Of a DNA stretch of 64,000 nucleotides, positions 35,395 through 44,705 are shown one piece after another. The stretch is from Collinsella sp. TF08-11AT (GTDB taxonomy: Bacteria; Actinomycetota; Coriobacteriia; Coriobacteriales; Coriobacteriaceae): positions 250-64,249 of the forward strand of contig NZ_QSRL01000005.1 of the NCBI RefSeq assembly GCF_003437035.1, in the 5' to 3' direction. The notes under the pieces were generated by a model, which worked only from the letters and a program-made list of their open reading frames with translations, was not told the DNA's origin and ran no database searches. The position numbers and the translations under genes were made by a program. How positions within the stretch are numbered: position 1 is the first letter of the stretch; every line of letters begins with the position of its first letter.

Positions 35395-36597
35395 TTAGGC
35401 CTGGAACCAACGGGCGGTGTTGCGCTCGTCGAGGGCCTTGAGGGTAGCGGCGGGATCGGCAACCTTCTGCAGGAACATCATGGCTGCGATGGCGTACGGC
35501 TTGTAGCTGGCCTCCTTGTACATGCCCACGCGGTGCATATCGAAGACGTCGGCGTTGACCTCGCCGTGCTCGCAGGAGACACCGGAGATGTCGGCGGGCA
35601 GCGGATGCATAAAGATGGTGTCCTGGCCGTTGGCGGTCTTCTCCATGAGCTCGGTCGTAGAGCACCAATCCTGATGCGTGGCGTTCTGAGCGAGCAGCTC
35701 CTTCTCGAGTGCAGCGATGCCGGCGTCGTCGCCCTCGGCGTACAGGTTGGTGCGCTTCTCCATGGCGGCAAACGGAGCCCAGCTCTTCGGGATCACGATG
35801 TCGGCGCCCTCGAAGGCCTCGGCCATGGTGTTGACCTGCTTAAAGGTGGTGCCGGACTCGGCGGCATAACCCTTGGCGCGCTCGACGACCTCGGGCATGA
35901 GGTCGTAGCCCTCGGGGTGGGCCAAGGTGACGTCCATGCCAAAACGGGGCAGCAGGCTGATCAGCGACTGCGGGCAGGACAGCGGCTTGCCGTAAGAGGG
36001 CGAGTAGGCCCAGGTGACGGCAACCTTTTTGCCCTTGAGGTTCTCAAGACCGCCAAACTCGTTGATGAGGTAGAGCATGTCGGCAGAGGACTGCGTGGGG
36101 TGATCGGAGTCGGACTGCAGGGAGATGAGCGTGGGACGGTGATCCAGAACGCCGTCCTCGTAGGCCTGCTGGACAGACTCGGAGACCTCGGCCATGTAGG
36201 CGTCGCCCTTGCCGATGTACATGTCGTCGCGGATGCCGATGACGTCGGCCATGAAGGAGATCATGGTAGCGGTCTCGCGGACGGTCTCGCCGTGAGCGAT
36301 CTGGGACTTCTTCTCGTCCAGGTCCTGCAGCTCAAGGCCGAGCAGGTTGGCTGCCTTAGAGAAGGAGAAGCGCGTACGGGTGGAGTTGTCACGGAACAGG
36401 GAGACGGCCAGACCCGAATCGAAGATCTTGGACGAAACGTTGTTCTCGCGCAGCTCGCGCAGGGCGTCGGCGACGATGTAGAGCGCCTTGAGCTCATCGG
36501 TGGTCTTATCCCAGGTGTGCAGGAAGTCGCTGCCGTACATGCCCTTAAAATCGAGGCCGTTCAGCTGCTCGACGAGCTCGGTAAACTTGGCGTCCAT
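35395..36597 (-). CDS. ygeW: Knotted carbamoyltransferase YgeW
   Basis: This 400-residue aspartate/ornithine carbamoyltransferase-family protein has the carbamoyl phosphate motif STRTR at residues 72-76, DHPTQ and the HPLP loop (MHPLPADISG). YgeW is a paralog of unknown exact substrate found beside ygeX and ygeY; in the anaerobic purine route it is proposed to act on a ureido intermediate, releasing carbamoyl phosphate for ATP synthesis. The ATG at 36597 has AAAGGA at seven bases. An upstream extension to 36783 is spurious. Confidence 0.9.
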   Translation of the reverse strand: MDAKFTELVEQLNGLDFKGMYGSDFLHTWDKTTDELKALYIVADALRELRENNVSSKIFDSGLAVSLFRDNSTRTRFSFSKAANLLGLELQDLDEKKSQIAHGETVRETATMISFMADVIGIRDDMYIGKGDAYMAEVSESVQQAYEDGVLDHRPTLISLQSDSDHPTQSSADMLYLINEFGGLENLKGKKVAVTWAYSPSYGKPLSCPQSLISLLPRFGMDVTLAHPEGYDLMPEVVERAKGYAAESGTTFKQVNTMAEAFEGADIVIPKSWAPFAAMEKRTNLYAEGDDAGIAALEKELLAQNATHQDWCSTTELMEKTANGQDTIFMHPLPADISGVSCEHGEVNADVFDMHRVGMYKEASYKPYAIAAMMFLQKVADPAATLKALDERNTARWFQA

Positions 36598-36751
36598 GTA
36601 AATATCCTTTCCAAAGATGAAACGATTGCAATGAGTAGATGTGCTCCGGCATGCGCGTGTGGCTAGAACATGCAGAGCACTATGACGAGGACCCGCTACC
36701 GTCGAGGAAGCATGGGAGATAACGACCGCGGGCCCCAAGTCAACAGGGGGT

Positions 36752-36776
36752 GCCGGGGACACGAGCTGTCCCCGGC
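36752..36776 (-). terminator. Hairpin after ygeY
   Basis: GCCGGGGACA and TGTCCCCGGC form a perfect 10-bp stem just after the ygeY stop. The T-run is missing, so termination may be weak. Confidence 0.55.
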
Positions 36777-36798
36777 TCAACAAGATCGAGGAATGGGA

Positions 36799-38184
36799 CT
36801 AATCGATCTTGTTGTTGGTCAGACCGGCGCGGAACACGGTGGCGTCGCCATCGGCCTGGCTCGGATCGTAGAGGTTCAGGGCAGCCACATACATGGCGGC
36901 AGCGGTGACCAGGTCGTCCTTGTAGGTGACCTCGTTGGGAGCGTGAGCCTGAGACTCGGCACCCGGGCCGAAGCCGACGCAGGGGATGCCATAGCGGCCC
37001 TGGATGGAAACGCAGTTCGTGGAGAAGGTCCACTTGTCGCACAGCGGGCGACCGGTGCGCTTGTCCATGCTGGGCTCGCAGCCGATGCGCTCGTCACCGA
37101 ACATGGCCTTGTGGGCGTCGACGAGGGCCTTGACGTGCGGAGCGGTCTCCTTGTTGATCCACGTGGGGAAGTAAGCCTCGGTCTCGTAGACCTCGCCGGT
37201 CCAGGACGGACGGTCGTACATGTACATGGAGACCTTCACGTCGTCGCCGTACTTCTTGGCGGCCGGCAGGTTGCGGATCTCGTCCAGGCAGGACTCCCAG
37301 GTCTCACCGGCGGTCATGCGACGGTCGATGGAGATGGCGCAGGAGTCAGCGACAGCGCAGCGGCTGGGGCTGGTGTAGAAGATCTGGCTGACGGTGCAGG
37401 TGCCGCGGCCCAGGAAGCGGGCATCCTCGAAGTGCTCGGGGTTGTACTTGGGGTCGAGCATCTTGACGAGACCCTTGATGTCGGTCGACTCGTCGCAGCC
37501 GTTGTTGTTGAGGGCGCGGACGTCGGCGATGATGTCGGCCATCTTGTAGATGGCGTTGTCGCCGCGGTCGGGAGCGGAGCCGTGGCAGGAGGTGCCGTGA
37601 ACGTCGACACGGATCTCCATGCGGCCGCGGTGGCCGCGATAGATGCCGCCGTCGGTGGGCTCGGTGGAAATGACGAACTCGGGCTTAATGCCGTCCTTGT
37701 TGTAGATGTACTGCCAGCACATGCCGTCGCAGTCCTCTTCCTGGACGGTGCCGACGACCATGATCTTGTAACCCTCGGGGATGAGGCCCATGTCCTTCAT
37801 CATCTTGGCAGCGTAGGTAGCGGAAGCCATGCCGCCCTCCTGGTCAGAGCCGCCGCGGCCGTAGATGATCTCGTCGGTCTCGTAGCCCTCATAGGGATCG
37901 GCGTCCCAGTTCTCGATGTTGCCGATGCCGACGGTGTCGATGTGGGAGTCGATGGCGATGATCTTGTCGCCCTCGCCCATAAAGCCCATGACGTTGCCCA
38001 GGCCGTCGACCTTGACCTCGTCATAGCCAAGGCTCTCCATCTCGGCCTTGATGCAGGCAACAACCTCACCCTCCTCGCAGGACTCAGAGGGATGGGAGAT
38101 CATAGCGCGCAGGAAGCGAGTCATATCAGCACGATGAGACTCAGCAGCAGCCTTGATAGCGTCGAAATCGAGTTCTTTAGCCAT
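36799..38184 (-). CDS. ygeY: YgeY family M20 metallohydrolase
   Basis: This 461-residue M20-family dizinc hydrolase has ligands in [13 protein letters not shown] (His and catalytic Asp), the bridging Asp of [11 protein letters not shown], the catalytic Glu-Glu of [10 protein letters not shown] and the C-terminal His of [10 protein letters not shown]. The YgeY branch is selenium-metabolism-linked and is thought to release 2,3-diaminopropionate or a related compound in purine breakdown. It lies between ygeX (74 bases upstream) and ygeW, in the order ygeX-ygeY-ygeW. Confidence 0.9.
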   Translation of the reverse strand: MAKELDFDAIKAAAESHRADMTRFLRAMISHPSESCEEGEVVACIKAEMESLGYDEVKVDGLGNVMGFMGEGDKIIAIDSHIDTVGIGNIENWDADPYEGYETDEIIYGRGGSDQEGGMASATYAAKMMKDMGLIPEGYKIMVVGTVQEEDCDGMCWQYIYNKDGIKPEFVISTEPTDGGIYRGHRGRMEIRVDVHGTSCHGSAPDRGDNAIYKMADIIADVRALNNNGCDESTDIKGLVKMLDPKYNPEHFEDARFLGRGTCTVSQIFYTSPSRCAVADSCAISIDRRMTAGETWESCLDEIRNLPAAKKYGDDVKVSMYMYDRPSWTGEVYETEAYFPTWINKETAPHVKALVDAHKAMFGDERIGCEPSMDKRTGRPLCDKWTFSTNCVSIQGRYGIPCVGFGPGAESQAHAPNEVTYKDDLVTAAAMYVAALNLYDPSQADGDATVFRAGLTNNKID

Positions 38185-38224
38185 TGTTCATAACCTTTCA
38201 AATGAAGGAATCTACCTGTGAGGT

Positions 38225-38251
38225 GGCGGAGCGATACCTATTTACTCCGCC
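38225..38251 (-). promoter_or_regulatory. Intercistronic hairpin between ygeX and ygeY
   Basis: GGCGGAG and CTCCGCC form a perfect 7-bp stem in the 74-base gap, with no T-run. It may protect or process the transcript. Confidence 0.4.
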
Positions 38252-38258
38252 CCAACGA

Positions 38259-39473
38259 TTAGCAAGTGGGATATTCGCCTTCCCAAACAATGCGGCGATA
38301 CTGGTCGGGATCCGTATCGCCCTCGGTGGAGAAGCAGAGCACGGAGCTCGTCTTGTCCAGGCCGATGAGTTCCTTGAGCTCGGCGTACTCGGGATCGAGC
38401 ATGAGAGTCTCGACCAGACCGGTGGTCACAGCGCCGGACTCGCCAGAGATGACGCGCGGGTCGCCCTTCTCGGGAGCGCCCAGAGTGCGCATGCCGCGAG
38501 CGGTGACCCAGTCGGGGCAGGACACGAACGCGGTGGTGTGGTTGCGCAGGATATCCCAGCCCAGAATGTTGGGCTCGCCGCAGCACAGACCGGCCATGAT
38601 GGAGGGCATGTCGCCGTCCACGATGCGCGGGTCGCCGTCGCCGGCGGCAGCGCCCTTGTACAGGCAGGCGGCCGGTGCGCACTCGACCACGACGAAGGTG
38701 GGCGGGTTATCGGGATACAGGTTGGTGAAGTAGCCCACCACGGCGCCGGCGAGCGAGCCTACGCCAGCCTGGACAAAGACGTGCGTCGGGCGGTTGATGG
38801 CCATCTCGCGCAGCTGCTCGGCAGCCTCGGAAGCCATGGTGCCGTAGCCCTCCATGATCCAGGACGGGATCTTCTCGTAGCCCTCCCAGGCGGTATCCTG
38901 AACGATGACGCCGCGCTCGCAGGCGTCGGCCTCGGCGGCGGCCATGCGCACGCACTCGTCGTAGTTGACCTCTTCGATGGTCACCGTGGCGCCCTCGGCG
39001 GCGATGTTATCGAAGCGGGGCTTGGTAGAACCCTTGGGCATGTGCACGACGGCCTTCTGGCCCAGCTTGTTGGCAGCCCACGCCACGCCGCGGCCATGGT
39101 TGCCATCGGTAGCGGTAAAGAAGGTAGCCTGGCCAAAGTCCTTGGCAAGCTGATCGGAGGTCAGGTAATCGAAGGTGCAGTCGGCAACGTCCTTGCCGGT
39201 CTCGTCGGCAATGTAGTTGGCCATGGCAAACGAGCCGCCCAGGACCTTAAAAGCGTTGAGGCCAAAGCGATAGCTCTCGTCCTTAACGCACAGGTTGGAC
39301 AGGCCCAGGCGCGCGGCCTGGCCGTCCAGGCGGGCAAGCGGAGTGACGGTGTACTGGGGGAACGACTGGTGGAAGGCGCGGGCCTTCTTCACGTGGTCGA
39401 GACTCATGATTCCCAAGTGCTTGTCATCGCTCTTGGGCATCGTGTTGCCCGCCCACTGGATCTTATCGGCCAT
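38259..39473 (-). CDS. ygeX: Diaminopropionate ammonia-lyase
   Basis: This 404-residue fold-type II PLP enzyme cleaves 2,3-diaminopropionate to pyruvate and two ammonia via 2-aminoacrylate. The PLP Lys is K76 in LNAFKVLGG; other family segments are TATDGNHGRGVAWAA, the phosphate-binding-like QAGVGSLAGAVVGYF and ISGESGAVTTGL. It is first of the minus-strand ygeX-ygeY-ygeW unit and divergent from a PAS-HTH regulator, with two operator-like palindromes between them. Pyruvate from this step would be the energy-yielding product. Confidence 0.93.
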   Translation of the reverse strand: MADKIQWAGNTMPKSDDKHLGIMSLDHVKKARAFHQSFPQYTVTPLARLDGQAARLGLSNLCVKDESYRFGLNAFKVLGGSFAMANYIADETGKDVADCTFDYLTSDQLAKDFGQATFFTATDGNHGRGVAWAANKLGQKAVVHMPKGSTKPRFDNIAAEGATVTIEEVNYDECVRMAAAEADACERGVIVQDTAWEGYEKIPSWIMEGYGTMASEAAEQLREMAINRPTHVFVQAGVGSLAGAVVGYFTNLYPDNPPTFVVVECAPAACLYKGAAAGDGDPRIVDGDMPSIMAGLCCGEPNILGWDILRNHTTAFVSCPDWVTARGMRTLGAPEKGDPRVISGESGAVTTGLVETLMLDPEYAELKELIGLDKTSSVLCFSTEGDTDPDQYRRIVWEGEYPTC

Positions 39474-39565
39474 ACGGTGAACTCCTTAAGTCCTCTCTTG
39501 CCGGCCCCCGCATACGCGTTTCAGCCCGATCCCATTCACACGGCTGAACTTTTATGTGGATGCCA

Positions 39566-39631
39566 AACAAAAAGTTTGTTAGTACTGTTCTATCACACTT
39601 TTTGATTGGTATACCTAACAAATTGTTTGTT
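39566..39631. promoter_or_regulatory. Two AACAAA-N3-TTTGTT operators in the ygeX/regulator gap
   Basis: Perfect 15-bp palindromes at 39566-39580 (centre AAG) and 39617-39631 (centre TTG) are 51 bases apart, about five helical turns, in the 277-base divergent gap. They are good candidates for binding by the HTH regulator next door. Confidence 0.65.
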
Positions 39632-39750
39632 GCCGTAATCGGTACCTTTTCGCCGCCGAACGGTCACATAACGCAGCAACGCTTTCGTTATTTGCGAACA
39701 AGTGTGGTTTATGGCAAAGTGTGCCCAAACTAATTTTTAGGAAGGCACCC

Positions 39751-40404
39751 ATGACCCCCGCACAGATTGAGTTTTACAAGCGCCTCGCACACGGTCTGGC
39801 GCTCCAATTTGGTCCCAACTGCGAAGTCGTCGTCCACGATCTGGAGACCGAGGACGTGGACCACTCCATCGTAGTGATCGAAAACGGCCACGTCAGCGGG
39901 CGCAAACTGGGTGACGGCCCCAGCCATATCGTGTTTGAGTCCATGCACGAGGGCACCACCGACATACACGACCGCGAGCCGTACCTCACCAAAACCACCG
40001 ATGGCAAGCTGCTCAAGTCCTCGACGATCTTTATCCGCAACGACGAGGGCAAGCCCGTCGGCATTTTGGGCATCAACTTTGACATTACGCTTATGAAGGC
40101 TTTTGAGCGTTCACTCGACGCTTTTATCGGCACCGGCGGCACGGGCTATACCGAGCCCGAGCCCATTACCAAGAACATCGGCGACCTGCTCGAGGACCTG
40201 CTGCACGAGTGCGAGCAGTTTGTGGGCAAGCCCGCGGCACTCATGACCAAAGACGAGCGCATTCGTGCCATTGGCTACCTCGACCGTCGCGGTGCCTTCC
40301 TCATTTCCAAGTCGAGCGAGCGCGCCTGCGAGTTCTTTGGCATCTCCAAATACAGCTTCTATAGCTACCTCAATGAGGCCAAGGCGGCGGCCGGCGACAA
40401 GTAG
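39751..40404 (+). CDS. YheO/DauR-like PAS-HTH transcriptional regulator
   Basis: This 217-residue protein has an N-terminal YheO-like PAS domain (about residues 5-115: LALQFGPNCEVVVHDLE, IENGHVSGRKLGDGP, SSTIFIRNDEGKPVGILGINFD) and a C-terminal HTH (about 165-215: ERIRAIGYLDRRGAFLISKSSERACEFFGISKYSFYSYL). DauR-type members sense D-amino acids or related ligands and control catabolic operons. AGGAAGG lies five bases before the ATG at 39751. It probably controls the divergent ygeX-ygeY-ygeW unit. A paralog borders the other half at 55770-56426. Confidence 0.87.
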   Translation: MTPAQIEFYKRLAHGLALQFGPNCEVVVHDLETEDVDHSIVVIENGHVSGRKLGDGPSHIVFESMHEGTTDIHDREPYLTKTTDGKLLKSSTIFIRNDEGKPVGILGINFDITLMKAFERSLDAFIGTGGTGYTEPEPITKNIGDLLEDLLHECEQFVGKPAALMTKDERIRAIGYLDRRGAFLISKSSERACEFFGISKYSFYSYLNEAKAAAGDK

Positions 40405-40527
40405 GCACTCGCCCGGATTGCCCCTCCCCTTTTGGGCGCGAGTTCTGGAAAGCACGAATCCAAGACCGAGCCGCTTGGGAAGTTCCATATAATCGATGTC
40501 ATTAATATTTCGAAAGGATGGAACAGA

Positions 40528-41514
40528 ATGGCGTTGAGCAAGGCATCATGCACCGGTCGCGGATTGATTCCGGCAATTGGTGGACATGTGCACCGCATGT
40601 TCGATGAGGGCGAAGACGACCTGTTTTCGCTGAGCCTTGACGACGTGATGAATGATCGCCCGTGGACCGCCGACGAACTCATGGGCGGCGGGGCTCGCCC
40701 GTCAAACCCCAATCCCGCACTTGCGCCTAAGCCCGCATCTGCGCCGACTCCTGCGCAGTCGCCCGTTTCGACGCCCGCGCCTACGCCCGCACCCACTTCG
40801 GCGCCCACGCCCGCTCCCCGCCCCGCAAGCGACCCGTCCGAGACGGCGGCATTTCTCGCTGCAGCGACGCAGGGCAAATCGGCCGACAGCACTGTTATGT
40901 ACAGCGCCCAGCAGTTGCCTGTTCCTGCGGCACGCAAGCCTCCGGTCGCAAGGCTCGATGAGCCCGTTGCCCGTCAGGTTGCCTACGATTCGTGGGCTGC
41001 AGCCGATCTGGATGAGACCTCTACCGACATGCCGGCGCTCGACGTTCCAGTTAACCCGCTTTTTGCCGCCAACACGAGTGCCGCGGACTATGAGAGCGGT
41101 ACGGCATTTTCCGATTATTCCGATGGCTATGCTGGCAACGGTCGCATCGAGACCGAGGATTATGGCACCGCATCGAGCGATTATCTCAACGATCCGTACG
41201 CTGCCACGCCTGCACCGGAATATGACCCGGAGGCCGCGTCCGCGCCGGTGTATACCAAAAGCACAGGCGAAGAACGCTTCGCCGATTATTACGCCGAGGA
41301 AAAGGCGCTGCGTTTCTCGGAATTTCCGCAGGCAGTCAAGGTTGCCTTTATCGCCATTGTCATTGCCCTGCTCGGTGTCATTGCGTTTGAGGGATTCCGG
41401 CTGTTCTCCGGCCCCACCCAAGCGGAGTCGGAGACCCAGCAAAAAGAGGACGATAACGAGTATCTGGACATCAACACCCTCAAGGGCGACCCCAACGACG
41501 GGGACGACGAGTAG
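40528..41514 (+). CDS. Uncharacterised Pro/Ala-rich single-pass membrane protein
   Basis: This 328-residue protein of no recognised family has a short N-terminal segment rich in charged residues, then a Pro/Ala/Thr/Ser-rich linker (about 55-110) with repeated PAPTPAP, a long acidic, Tyr/Asp-rich low-complexity region, one membrane segment near residues 272-293 and a short acidic tail. No signal peptide is seen, so the N-terminal 270 residues probably face the cytoplasm. AAAGG precedes the ATG at 40528 by about ten bases. Function unknown; it may be a membrane-anchored scaffold. Confidence 0.7.
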   Translation: MALSKASCTGRGLIPAIGGHVHRMFDEGEDDLFSLSLDDVMNDRPWTADELMGGGARPSNPNPALAPKPASAPTPAQSPVSTPAPTPAPTSAPTPAPRPASDPSETAAFLAAATQGKSADSTVMYSAQQLPVPAARKPPVARLDEPVARQVAYDSWAAADLDETSTDMPALDVPVNPLFAANTSAADYESGTAFSDYSDGYAGNGRIETEDYGTASSDYLNDPYAATPAPEYDPEAASAPVYTKSTGEERFADYYAEEKALRFSEFPQAVKVAFIAIVIALLGVIAFEGFRLFSGPTQAESETQQKEDDNEYLDINTLKGDPNDGDDE

Positions 41515-41551
41515 CGAGGGCTAAGGGAGGGTCGGAAGAGTCGGCGGCACG

Positions 41552-42874
41552 TTACGGCTCCAAAAGCCCTGCCATAAAGATGGGCAGATACAGCACGTCA
41601 CCATCGCGGTGAAGATTACATTCCGCAAGTACCAGGGCGCGATCGATTCCGTAGCCCTTCGTTGCCAGTGCGTTATCGAGCGCCGCGTGGGACTTAAAGC
41701 TCTTGCCCGATTTGACCTCGATGGCGAGCACTTCCCCATCGAACGTCTCTTCCACAAAATCGAGCTCACCGACCTTTTTGGACGTAAAGTAGCGCAATCT
41801 AAATCCGTGGGCTTTGAGCTCTTGGGCAACGAAGCCCTCGAATGCCGCCCCCATATTCATGCCAAAGGGGCCTTCTGCCTCCCCATCAAAAACGCCTTGG
41901 GCGACCCTTTTGGAATACGACGACATAAGCATTCCGGTGTCCAAGTAAAACAGCTTAAACAGATTTCGTTGCTCCCCCAATAAAAGGGGTGCCACGGGCG
42001 CCGTTACGTTATACACAGGAAGCGCGACACCCGCCTCCGATAGCCAGAGGAAATGATCTGTCACCTGCGAAAAACGTTTGACACCGTTAATCGATGACAG
42101 TTTGAATCGCTTGTTTTTGGAACCGGCCTCGCTGGGAATCAGATCATAGATATCGCGAATAACCAAGCGCAGCTCGGGCGGAGCGTACTTTGCGATGTCA
42201 TCGCGATACAGGGCGTGAAGATCGCGGTGGATGTTTCGAACCTCGTCGACATTGCGCGTCGCCAAGAAGGAATTGACCGCGTCGGGCATGCCTCCCACCA
42301 CCACATACTGATGGAACAGATCGAGCAAGCGGTCATACAGATAGCCGGGAAGCTCCCCCTCATTCTTTAGACAGCCCCTGAGCATGTCAAACACGCTGGC
42401 ACCAACGCCATTTGCCCAGCAAAACTCCTCAAAGTCGAGCGGGTACATCTGGACCTGCTCGACATACCCCACCGGCAGGGAATCGATGCCCTCGAGCTCA
42501 ACGCCAAGGAGCGATCCGGTAAGGATGTATCGAAAGTCGCCGCGCTGGACCAGATATTTGATAAACGTCACCACGTTGGGGCATCGCTGCACCTCGTCGA
42601 TAACCACAACGGTCTTGTTCGCAACCATCGGCTGCGTTGCAGCAATAGACATACGCATAAGCAGATCATCCGCACTTTTCGCCGCCAAAAACGAATCGCG
42701 CACGGACGCGTCGGCGATAAGGTCGAACGTCACGACATTTTCGAACGATTCATTTGCAAAGACGTTGACCAAATATGACTTTCCTACCTGTCGGGCGCCC
42801 TTGACCAAAAGAGCCTTGTTAGGCGACGAGGCAAGCCAAGATTCAAACTGTGCTTTCGCTTTTCTCTGTAGCAT
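41552..42874 (-). CDS. AAA+ ATPase with DUF4143 nuclease-like domain
   Basis: This 440-residue protein has Walker A KGARQVGKSYL near residue 25, Walker B VVVIDEVQRCP near residue 90 and a Sensor-1-like LTGSLLG. The C-terminal DUF4143 region contains GELDFVEETFDGEVLAIEVKSGKSF, resembling a PD-(D/E)xK core (Asp, then Glu-x-Lys). This family is common in gut Actinobacteria and Bacteroidetes; its role is unclear, with defence or toxin-like functions suggested. AAGGGG lies seven bases before the ATG. A 33-bp repeat array precedes it. Confidence 0.85.
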   Translation of the reverse strand: MLQRKAKAQFESWLASSPNKALLVKGARQVGKSYLVNVFANESFENVVTFDLIADASVRDSFLAAKSADDLLMRMSIAATQPMVANKTVVVIDEVQRCPNVVTFIKYLVQRGDFRYILTGSLLGVELEGIDSLPVGYVEQVQMYPLDFEEFCWANGVGASVFDMLRGCLKNEGELPGYLYDRLLDLFHQYVVVGGMPDAVNSFLATRNVDEVRNIHRDLHALYRDDIAKYAPPELRLVIRDIYDLIPSEAGSKNKRFKLSSINGVKRFSQVTDHFLWLSEAGVALPVYNVTAPVAPLLLGEQRNLFKLFYLDTGMLMSSYSKRVAQGVFDGEAEGPFGMNMGAAFEGFVAQELKAHGFRLRYFTSKKVGELDFVEETFDGEVLAIEVKSGKSFKSHAALDNALATKGYGIDRALVLAECNLHRDGDVLYLPIFMAGLLEP

Positions 42875-42913
42875 AAGCGCACCCCTTATTACGTGCTGTT
42901 TTAGCACTAGGAT

Positions 42914-43024
42914 ACACTTTTCCGTGGTTGCTAGATGCTCATTTCGACACTTTTTCGAGATTTTGAAGTGTGTATTACGACACTTTTCCGTACTTTTACA
43001 CGGGATATTTCGACACTTTTTCGG
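42914..43024. repeat. Four direct repeats with exact 33-bp period
   Basis: The motif ACACTTTTyCG occurs at 42914, 42947, 42980 and 43013. The last three copies are preceded by TTTCG or TTACG, giving TTTCGACACTTTTTCG-type 16-mers. The array lies 40-150 bases upstream of the ATPase gene on the minus strand, in an AT-rich stretch. The spacing, three helical turns, fits cooperative protein binding. Confidence 0.75.
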
Positions 43025-43242
43025 ATTTAAGCCTAACAGCAGCCGGCGAAATCAAGCGCCGTCTGCACATCATTTCGCAGGCGGCGCTTGATTTGTGTCC
43101 GCGCGCGCTGATAGACTCCATCGTGCCAGCAAGGAGCGGGCGCGTTTTATCCAGAGTCGGGGTAGAGAGTTGGCTCCACGATCCCGACGCCAACCGGCCA
43201 AGAGGCACGGTGGCCCTGCCAACATCGATGAAAGGAGTCCGT

Positions 43243-43665
43243 ATGGACAATTTCTCCGTGCGCAGTGAGCGCAACTTCCACAACCTGGTAGCCAAGCCAA
43301 AACGAATGCATCTTCTGGACAAGCCGAACGGCTATGCCTCGGCCATGGTCAAGAGCAGCCTCTCCCACCAGATGCGCTTTACCGTGCAGGTGCTCGAGGA
43401 AGAGCTCTGCGTTGCCGGCGACCCGCACGTGCTACAGATCAAGCTGCTCGGAGACGACTCGCGCGAGTCGTCCAGCTGGAAGCTCTTTGCCGACGGCTCG
43501 TGCGTCGCAAGCGGCTCGGGTGACTTTGCCCGTGAGTGCTTCTGCGAGGGCGCCGAGGTGTTTTTGGACTTGTGTCGTGATGCCGTCGAGGCTGCCAAGC
43601 TGCACCAGTGGAGCCAGAGGGAGTATGAGCTGCTGAGTGCCGCGCGCGGGATTGCGGGGGTGTAA
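43243..43665 (+). CDS. Uncharacterised protein
   Basis: This 140-residue soluble protein of no recognised family has a slightly basic N-terminal 40 residues and an alternating beta-like centre (MRFTVQVLEEELCVAGDPHVLQIKLLGD), then a helical C-terminus (ECFCEGAEVFLDLCRDAVEAAKLHQW). Four cysteines are spread without a clear metal motif. AAAGGAG lies six bases before the ATG at 43243, which argues for a real gene. It is not obviously linked to the neighbouring ATPase. Confidence 0.6.
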   Translation: MDNFSVRSERNFHNLVAKPKRMHLLDKPNGYASAMVKSSLSHQMRFTVQVLEEELCVAGDPHVLQIKLLGDDSRESSSWKLFADGSCVASGSGDFARECFCEGAEVFLDLCRDAVEAAKLHQWSQREYELLSAARGIAGV

Positions 43666-44109
43666 ACAGGCGGAGCGCTCCTGAAGCCTTATTCCACACG
43701 ATCGGGTGTACTCATCTGCAACTCGACTTGCTACCAGATGGCGCAATCACGTTCCACGTCGGTTAAGCCAGACCCCGGCCGGTCGTTGGCAAGTGAAACA
43801 ACATCTCCCACCCATAGGCCTCTAAGACCGACCGTCCACTATAATCCAAGCGGTTAGCGTCTCCCAAAATCGCCATGGACACGTCTTCCAAGATGCCCTC
43901 TCAACTGTGCAGAAATAACAGCCGCCCATACGGTCGACGTGCTCCTTGCACGTCTCGCTGACCACGCAACAATGGAAAACAGGTTCCTGGACGGATGACC
44001 CCTGAGGGGATGCATGAAATCGGCATCGAGGCCATCGTCTGTCGAACAATACCTGCCCATACCTTTAAAACATGAGAACAAGACGCCGGCGTCGGTATCG
44101 TTTTCAATT
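43666..44109. other. Long non-coding stretch, possibly decayed DNA
   Basis: About 440 bases with no open frame that has both a start signal and recognisable content. Frames on the minus strand are Arg/Trp/Cys-rich and do not look like protein. I see no tRNA, terminator or repeat here. It may be decayed sequence at the edge of the downstream cassette. Confidence 0.5.
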
Positions 44110-44165
44110 CAGTTTAAAACTGAGGAGATTCAGGAGCCAGCCGAATAAACTAAGACTCACTTAGT
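44110..44165. promoter_or_regulatory. Two palindromes upstream of the XRE cassette
   Basis: CAGTTT-A-AAACTG (44110-44122) and ACTAAG-N5-CTTAGT (44149-44165) are perfect. The second ends two bases before the -35 of the promoter at 44168-44195, a typical repressor position. Confidence 0.5.
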
Positions 44166-44167
44166 AA

Positions 44168-44195
44168 TTGCTAAATTTCTGACTGGGTATATAAT
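44168..44195 (+). promoter_or_regulatory. Strong promoter for the XRE cassette
   Basis: TTGCTA, 16 bases, then a consensus TATAAT, 43 bases before the ATG at 44238. Confidence 0.65.
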
Positions 44196-44237
44196 ATCTG
44201 ACAGTAATAAGGATTCTTTACTATATGTGAGGCAGAA

Positions 44238-44693
44238 ATGACTTCAACGGATGATGAACTAGTCAGCAGGCTCCAAGCTCACCTGTCAACCATTCGCAAG
44301 GCGGCGGGCTGGAGTGGCGAACGGCTTGCGAACGAACTAGGCATAACAAAGCAAACCGTCAGCAGCCTTGAGACGGGTAAAACGCAGATGACGAAGATGC
44401 ACTATCTCGCCATCAGGGCGGTATTCAACAACGAAATCGCCGTCAGCGGAAACGAGGATCTGGCAAAAATAATTCAGCTATTCGTTGACCAACCAGTAGC
44501 ACCCAAACTAGAGAAGATGCAAAATGCCCTTAAAGAAGGGGATGAGAAGGGGACACAACAAGAGGCAGCTACTAAGCAGAGCGCCATAGTTGGAGCAACC
44601 GCTCTCACCGCCGCCCTAATCCCCGCTTCATCGGCATTGATTCCGGCATTGGGCTCTCTTGCATATCAACTTGCAAAATCAATCAAGAAATGA
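44238..44693 (+). CDS. XRE-family HTH protein with C-terminal membrane segment
   Basis: This 151-residue protein has an N-terminal HTH (about residues 10-65: LSTIRKAAGWSGERLANELGITKQTVSSLETGK). After a polar linker, a hydrophobic C-terminus (about 115-145, SAIVGATALTAALIPASSALIPALGSLAYQLA) could cross the membrane once, leaving a short basic end. A membrane-tethered repressor is the simplest reading. It is the first of three co-directional genes in an AT-richer patch; a consensus promoter and palindromes precede it, suggesting autoregulation. Confidence 0.7.
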   Translation: MTSTDDELVSRLQAHLSTIRKAAGWSGERLANELGITKQTVSSLETGKTQMTKMHYLAIRAVFNNEIAVSGNEDLAKIIQLFVDQPVAPKLEKMQNALKEGDEKGTQQEAATKQSAIVGATALTAALIPASSALIPALGSLAYQLAKSIKK

Positions 44694-44705
44694 GGTGTAC
44701 AGAAA

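Noticed and set aside
33064..36666. A 1200-codon open frame on the plus strand
   Set aside because: It lies antisense to the hydantoinase, mocA-like and ygeW genes, lacks a usable RBS, and its product is a His/Arg/Ala-rich mirror of GC-rich coding DNA.
43822..44107. Short minus-strand frames as genes
   Set aside because: They overlap one another in different frames, have no RBS, and their products are Arg/Trp/Cys-rich without a recognisable pattern.
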